Of a DNA stretch of 5,716 nt, positions 5,676 to 5,716 are shown piece after piece. Source of the stretch: JBNJEM01 sp051745935 (GTDB lineage Bacteria; Planctomycetota; Planctomycetia; Pirellulales; Pirellulaceae); contig JBNJEM010000527.1 in NCBI GenBank assembly GCA_051745935.1, positions 1 to 5,716 of the forward strand, in the 5' to 3' direction. The notes below the pieces were generated by a model. It made no database searches. It worked only from the letters and a program-made list of their open reading frames with translations, and had not been told where the DNA came from. How positions within the stretch are numbered: the first letter of the stretch is position 1; each line of letters opens with the position of its first letter. The translations under genes were made by a program, and so were the position numbers.

Positions 5676-5716
5676 GAGCAGCGCGCACGGCGATGGGAGA
5701 CTGGCGGCCCAGTCAA

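Noticed and set aside
4125..5716. Intact insertion sequence or novel mobile system around the IS4 remnant
   Set aside because: No matching terminal inverted repeats or complete transposase were found. Only a catalytically dead N-terminal fragment remains.

Overview
The window looks like accessory DNA from a planctomycete-type bacterium (inferred, not proven). The reasons are the density of secreted carbohydrate-active and DUF6807-like proteins, long GC-rich signal-peptide genes with loose spacing, and a decayed transposase between them. No rRNA, tRNA or CRISPR was seen.

Left part, plus strand. Bases 1-338 hold no convincing gene. They hold an extended -10 promoter candidate (75-83) followed by RNA-like secondary structure (88-199), including two hairpins that compete for the same bases, and an 8-bp inverted repeat (261-300). 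A secreted protein of the inosine/uridine-preferring nucleoside hydrolase superfamily follows (339-1367). After 141 bp carrying a degenerate 9-bp periodic repeat comes a secreted two-module glycoside hydrolase family 5 enzyme (1509-3113), with a beta-sandwich module in front of the (beta/alpha)8 catalytic domain and both catalytic glutamates present.

Middle part, minus strand. A hairpin at 3131-3157 separates convergent genes and is a good terminator for the minus strand. The minus-strand gene at 3218-4128 is broken. Its first ~100 residues (signal peptide plus the start of a DUF6807/PmoA-like domain) are in one frame, and ~200 further residues are in another. Its start codon overlaps the stop of a decayed IS4-family transposase fragment (4125-4478) that has lost the first catalytic Asp. 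By eye this block is less GC-rich than its flanks.

Right part, minus strand. A perfect 16-bp hairpin (4591-4628) lies just past the stop of a C-terminal beta-sandwich fragment that resembles the tail of heparinase II/III-type polysaccharide lyases (4659-5675, frame open to the window edge). Its N-terminal ~65 residues look non-native and start at a short AT-rich repeat.

Together, the two intact genes suggest extracellular or periplasmic breakdown of glycans and a nucleoside-like substrate. The minus-strand half is a patchwork of broken genes around insertion-sequence debris. The most interesting unexplained signal is the structured leader upstream of the nucleoside hydrolase.
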